The notes under the pieces are model-generated. The model made no database searches, was not told the origin of the DNA, and was given only the letters and a program-made list of their open reading frames with translations. Made by a program: the position numbers and the translations under genes. Shown here one piece after another: positions 61,201 to 64,000 of a DNA stretch of 64,000 nt. The DNA lies in contig NZ_BHZC01000001.1 in the NCBI RefSeq assembly GCF_003865135.1, positions 124,001 through 188,000 of the forward strand, given 5' to 3'. Position 1 is the first letter of the stretch. Every line of letters starts with the position of its first letter. This DNA is from Streptomyces chrestomyceticus JCM 4735. GTDB lineage: Bacteria > Actinomycetota > Actinomycetes > Streptomycetales > Streptomycetaceae.

Positions 61201-62576
61201 CGCCGACCACACTGACCGGACACAGCGGCACCGTGTTCGCCCTGGCCTTCAGCCCCGACGGCCGACTCCTGGCGAGCGGGGGCCAGGACCGCTCCGTACG
61301 GCTGTGGGACATGCGCACGCGCACCGGCGTGACCGTGCTGAACAGTCATACCGGGTACGTGAACGCACTCGCGTTCAGCCCGGACGGCGCGACGCTGGCC
61401 AGCGGGTCCGAGGACGCCACGGTCCGGCTGTGGGACATGCGGGCCGGGCTGCCGCGCGCCACCTTCGCCGGGCCGGGCGGTTCGGGAAGCCCGGCCTACA
61501 GCCCTGACGGGAGGGTGTTCGCGACCGGTGACCGCAACGGGACCGTGCACCTGTACGACGCCCGTACGCGGCGCAGAGTGGGCCGCCTGACCGGGCACAC
61601 CGGCGAGGTGAAGGCGGTGCGGTTCAGTCCGGACGGCCGGTACGTGGCCGCGAGCAGCAACGACGATCCGGCGGTCCTGCTGTGGGACGTACGCACCCAC
61701 CGGCTCCTCGCCACCCTCGCCGGCCACCGCAAGCCCGTACAGTCCGTCCTCTTCAGTCCCGACGGGCTCACCCTCGCCACCACCAGTTACATCGACAGCA
61801 CCACCCGCCTGTGGAGTGTGCGGGCCCATCGGCAACTGGCGTCCTTCCCCATCACCATCATGGTCACCTGGATGGCTTTCAGCCCGGACGGGAAGATTTT
61901 CGTGACCGGTGGCCGCAAGTCCTCGTCCGTACACCTGTGGGACGCGCGGACCCATCAGCACCTCGGCACCCTCGACGGGCCCACCGGCACAGTCAGCTCC
62001 GTGGCCTTCAGTCCGGACGGCAGCACCCTGGCGACGGCCGGCTGGGACGGCAAGCTGCGGCTGTGGGACGTACGGCAACGCCGCCTCACGGCAACGTTGG
62101 CGGGCCACACCGGCATCGCGCAGTCGGTGGCGTTCACCCCGGACGGCAACACCCTCGCCAGCAGCGGCCGGGACGCCGCGGCCAGGCTGTGGGACGTACG
62201 GACCCACCGCCAACTCACCACCCTCAGCGGCCACACGGGCATCGTCTCGTCCGTCCTCGTCAGCCCGGACGGCAAGACGCTGGCAACCACCGGCGACGAC
62301 CGGACAGCCCGCCTGTGGGATCTCCGCACCCACCGGCAACTGGCCCTGTTCACCGGCCACACCGGTGCCCTGTGCTCGGCCGTCTTCGCCCCGGACGGCA
62401 ACACCCTCGCCACCAGCGGCGAAGACGGAACCGTACGCCTGTGGGACACCGGCGCCTTCCACGACTTCGCCACCCTTACAGCCGAAACCTGCACGATCGC
62501 AGTCCGGTCCCTGACCGAAAAGGAATGGCGGCGCTACGTTCCCGAGGGAGTGGTGTATCAGCGGATCTGCCCTTGA
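58278..62576 (+). CDS. Trypsin-like protease / STAND NTPase / WD40 protein
   Basis: 1432 residues from GTG 58278, overlapping the Trypco1 stop. Domains in order: trypsin-like protease with TCAHVV (His41), TGDVAVLQL (Asp91) and GGFSGAPVW (Ser172); nSTAND1-type NTPase with GPSGVGKSS (Lys271) and LVADQFETL; a transmembrane helix at ~677-697 (TGFAVLTALVLVAAGLAALN); then about 15 WD40 repeats recognised by 'FSPDG…LAsg…rlWD' to the end. STAND proteins assemble when the sensor end binds a ligand; here activation would switch on the protease. The architecture and coupling to Trypco1 suggest an antiphage or self-regulated conflict system at the membrane. Confidence 0.88.
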   Translation: MRPAGESGAGWERGTARVLQDGRPVGVAFLIPDRLLLTCAHVVASTADLPDDEPLPDRLPVTLDFPLLPGRPEVTAAVHFSVPVAGDNTGDVAVLQLSGEPPAGAAPLRIVEAEDLAGHRWRAFGFPKYPGRGGGKDAGIWTRGTVEGREGTGWWQLTCADEAPFPLAGGFSGAPVWDEEYGGVIGVVVAVEGDQRRRTGYALTVESLTREWPQLRRRLLADSPYRELLPFTEHDRAVFHGRTNETQQLVELLEQHQVPVLPVLGPSGVGKSSLVGAGLLGYLDGDRYLIARLPHGLRLTAEELLAWALASAGDADTLHAGWHDRWTALARQLTDEQGIRTAVEQTLSGHGGRRRLVLVADQFETLLADAPGTARRLDAMLGVLTARRADGSRPAHAVVVVRIDFLRQIEQLPHLRTAWDATSMVVQPMMRTQLREVITCPLEGHAGVRFADGLVEQLLRDAPPGPAALPMLEYALSRLWERQERGWLTTTAYQALGGVEGALAGEAEHRLWDWADAAEQQALERIFIQLVRPGELLDAGERGPDTRRVAARTQFSAGDWALIHRLASTRLVVVTRRPTGRDTAELAHQTLVEQWPRLRRWVEQNREFRSWQEGLRRSLRAWQEQGRPRGLVLGREQVVEARRWIGARGTEIPAEEREFFEVSAQVQQHLAHRRRLVRTGFAVLTALVLVAAGLAALNARSSSEQRALAASRSLTEQSRQQANTDPALAARLALAAQRVSPTAETRAQLLALVSSPLRATLSGHTGEVRSVAFSPDGKTLASSGNDGTARLWDTAGRRRPAVLGDRNSQVHTVAFSPDGRTLLTSHSGWKVRLWDVRTRQQTAVLASGSPAVFSPDGDTIAIGGQRGKVSLWDARTRRKTDELQVYRDDDGVQPALLAFSPDGRTLAVTVTGHGADESAEAQVQLWDVREKRRTATLKGHTGMVVSLAFSPDGTTLATGASDSTTRLWDVRGQRAPTTLTGHSGTVFALAFSPDGRLLASGGQDRSVRLWDMRTRTGVTVLNSHTGYVNALAFSPDGATLASGSEDATVRLWDMRAGLPRATFAGPGGSGSPAYSPDGRVFATGDRNGTVHLYDARTRRRVGRLTGHTGEVKAVRFSPDGRYVAASSNDDPAVLLWDVRTHRLLATLAGHRKPVQSVLFSPDGLTLATTSYIDSTTRLWSVRAHRQLASFPITIMVTWMAFSPDGKIFVTGGRKSSSVHLWDARTHQHLGTLDGPTGTVSSVAFSPDGSTLATAGWDGKLRLWDVRQRRLTATLAGHTGIAQSVAFTPDGNTLASSGRDAAARLWDVRTHRQLTTLSGHTGIVSSVLVSPDGKTLATTGDDRTARLWDLRTHRQLALFTGHTGALCSAVFAPDGNTLATSGEDGTVRLWDTGAFHDFATLTAETCTIAVRSLTEKEWRRYVPEGVVYQRICP

Positions 62577-63506
62577 GGTGTGGCTGAATTCGTATCTCTT
62601 CCGAGCGGCCGGGCCGAAGAAGGCCGACACCGGACCGGCGCTTTCGCGTGAAACCATCAGGGAGACGAGAATCGGTCCGGGGGCCGATTTCCGGACGGAA
62701 ACCCGGAACGAACGGGCCACTGTTCCAGGCGACCGCGTCCCCTCGTGCGGACGTCCGGTGCACCAACACCTCATGCGCGTCGGTGATCGTCCTCATCCCG
62801 CCGATGGCGTTGTCGCCAGGCCACCGAGCTCCGACAGGGCCGGACTTCAACGATCACACGGCAGCGTCCGGGGCCGGCCGACGTCGGACCTCCAGCCACG
62901 GCAGCCCCGACGGGGGCGTCGGCAAGCCTTGGGCCCTGCTCAGGTACCAACGCCGGGACGCCTCTCAGCGCCGGTGCCGGCCGTCCCCGAAATTCGCCCT
63001 TCCCACAGGTCACACAGCATATCTTCATGATCGATAAACCGTCGGCGATCACCATCTGGTAGATCCAGTTCCGCAGCTTGCGCACAAATTACACACATCC
63101 CCTTCTTCATATCGGCGCCGATGCTCTAGATTGACCGTGCTTCAGGCGTTCAGGCCCGGAGCGACCGCTGAGTGATCTCTGTTTCGGCGCTGCAAAAAAG
63201 CCAGCTTTACGTCCCCGGCGCCAGACGTGTGGTGATCAATTCTTGGTGCCCGAAAGGGCCTCGGGTGCGGGGAGCGCCCGGGGTTCCGGCGGGTTTCCAC
63301 GTGCCCCGGAAGTCTGCCCGGACCTGCGCGTCCGCAGCTCCCGGGGCGGGTTGTCCACACAGCGCTCACGCGGCCGGGACGGTGCGCGGGGGACGGGGGT
63401 CCCCCGTGGGGGAGGAACAGTGCGGCGCGGGGGGCCGGGGGGCCTCCCGGGGGTGAGGAACAGGGCTGGGCGAACACGCCGGGCCACTGGCGACCGGGGG
63501 GAATCT
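62577..63506. other. Long non-coding region upstream of the sugar transferase gene
   Basis: No gene is seen in about 930 bp. It includes an AT-rich patch near 63060-63135 (possible promoter) and GC-rich repeats at 63385-63480. Confidence 0.5.
63393..63407. promoter_or_regulatory. Palindrome ACGGGGG-T-CCCCCGT
   Basis: Perfect 7-bp arms around one T, 99 bp before the sugar transferase start. GAGGAACAG occurs twice nearby (63412 and 63457). May be a regulator site. Confidence 0.4.
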
Positions 63507-64000
63507 GTGCAACAGGGGGGATTAGTCAACCCGTTTCCGTCGGCGCGCGGGCGTCTGGCGGACGGGGCGAGCAGCCAGCCCGCGATCGACTGGGAGCAGC
63601 GGTACCGGCGTACCGTGATCACCAGCGACACCGTCGCCACCGCCTTCGTGGTGGCGGCCATCGGTATCTTCTTCGGGGCCCGGGACGCGGCCAACTGGCA
63701 CGAGAAGTGGGGCATTCTCGCCTTCGGCACCGAACTGCTGGTGCTGGGCGCGCTGGCGGTGAGCCGGGCGTGGGCCCCGGCCGTGCTCGGCCAGGGGGCG
63801 GAGGAATTCCGCCGGCTCGGCCGTTCACTGTTCACCGCCGCCGTCGTGCTGGCGCTCGGCGGAATCGCCCTGACCTCGCGCAACATCAAGCTCTGGATCT
63901 TCGTCGCGATCCCGGCGCTCGCGCTCATCACCATGACCGTGCGGTACCTGCTGCGCCTGTGGCTGCACGGGCAGCGGAAGGAAGGGCGGTGCCTGAGACC
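63507..64000 (+). CDS. Polyprenyl glycosylphosphotransferase (sugar transferase), partial
   Basis: At least 164 codons from GTG 63507 (GGGGGGAA upstream); continues past the window. N-terminal ~30 residues are hydrophilic, then membrane segments (TVATAFVVAAIGIFFG, WGILAFGTELLVLGALAV, LFTAAVVLALGGIALT, LWIFVAIPALALITMTVRYLL). The pattern WHEKWGILAFGTELLVL…AVLGQGAEEFRRLGRSL is that of Streptomyces exopolysaccharide-initiating polyprenyl glycosylphosphotransferases, which load the first sugar-phosphate on the lipid carrier. Codon 6 is TTA, so translation may need the bldA tRNA. Confidence 0.78.
   Translation, partial: MQQGGLVNPFPSARGRLADGASSQPAIDWEQRYRRTVITSDTVATAFVVAAIGIFFGARDAANWHEKWGILAFGTELLVLGALAVSRAWAPAVLGQGAEEFRRLGRSLFTAAVVLALGGIALTSRNIKLWIFVAIPALALITMTVRYLLRLWLHGQRKEGRCLR

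Noticed and set aside
1..64000. CRISPR array or intact insertion sequence
   Set aside because: No regularly spaced repeats with unique spacers and no complete transposase with terminal inverted repeats were found; only recombinase fragments are present.

Overview
The window looks like Streptomyces DNA. It has very high GC, GTG starts, purine-rich Shine-Dalgarno sites, and many actinomycete families (SCO6745-like, DUF4240, CU044_2847/Trypco1, ScbR-like TetR, Fic-type toxin-antitoxin). At 30.8-33.7 kb it carries a tap-tpg pair, which encodes the telomere-associated and terminal proteins used to finish the ends of linear Streptomyces replicons. The window is therefore most likely a subtelomeric chromosome arm or part of a linear plasmid. 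The telomere itself is not visible.

0-10 kb: a PAP2-like membrane protein, broken remnants (XRE regulator, tyrosine integrase, serine resolvase, DUF4240), and a minus-strand catabolic operon (epoxide hydrolase, truncated SDR, FAH-family hydrolase, SCO6745-like protein) divergent from a LysR regulator with an ATAC-N7-GTAT box between them. 10-22 kb: secreted proteins (a membrane-anchored protein, a trypsin-like protease with five FG-GAP-like repeats, a small cysteine-rich protein, an erythromycin-esterase-like protein, a broken RTX-type protein), a VOC protein, and decayed copies of a phosphotransferase, a LysR regulator, a response regulator and a GT2 glycosyltransferase.

22-31 kb: small regulator/enzyme modules. 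A TetR repressor precedes an ester cyclase with an 18-bp palindrome between them. A second TetR has a 24-bp palindrome facing a dead MFS transporter and a live alpha/beta hydrolase. An HxlR regulator diverges from a quinone-reductase-like MDR. 31-34 kb: tpg and tap, with four CGTACGG motifs in 11-bp phase upstream of tap. 34-43 kb: an orphan ScbR-like regulator, a six-hairpin glycosidase-like protein, a histone-H1-like protein, an SDR with a methyltransferase fragment running into it in frame, an AraC regulator, and a response regulator coupled to a small membrane protein.

43-51 kb: a RHH/Fic toxin-antitoxin pair; rifampin phosphotransferase (rph) with a 19-bp inverted repeat of the rifamycin-associated-element type upstream; a LysR/NTF2/SDR cluster; OsmC; and an ArsR-SRPBCC fusion whose putative operator lies inside its own promoter. 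51-64 kb: a large SF1 helicase with a coiled-coil insert, an S66 peptidase, an alpha/beta hydrolase, and a two-gene conflict-type module. That module is a Trypco1 protein overlapping by 4 bp a 1432-residue trypsin-STAND-TM-WD40 protein. The window ends inside a polyprenyl glycosylphosphotransferase gene with a TTA codon near its start.

The region is rich in pseudogenes: at least a dozen with identifiable frameshifts, nonsense codons or truncations. This fits a fast-evolving chromosome arm. The best candidates for unusual biology are the Trypco1/protease-STAND-WD40 pair, the phased repeats in front of tap, and the histidine-rich tandem insertion in Rph.
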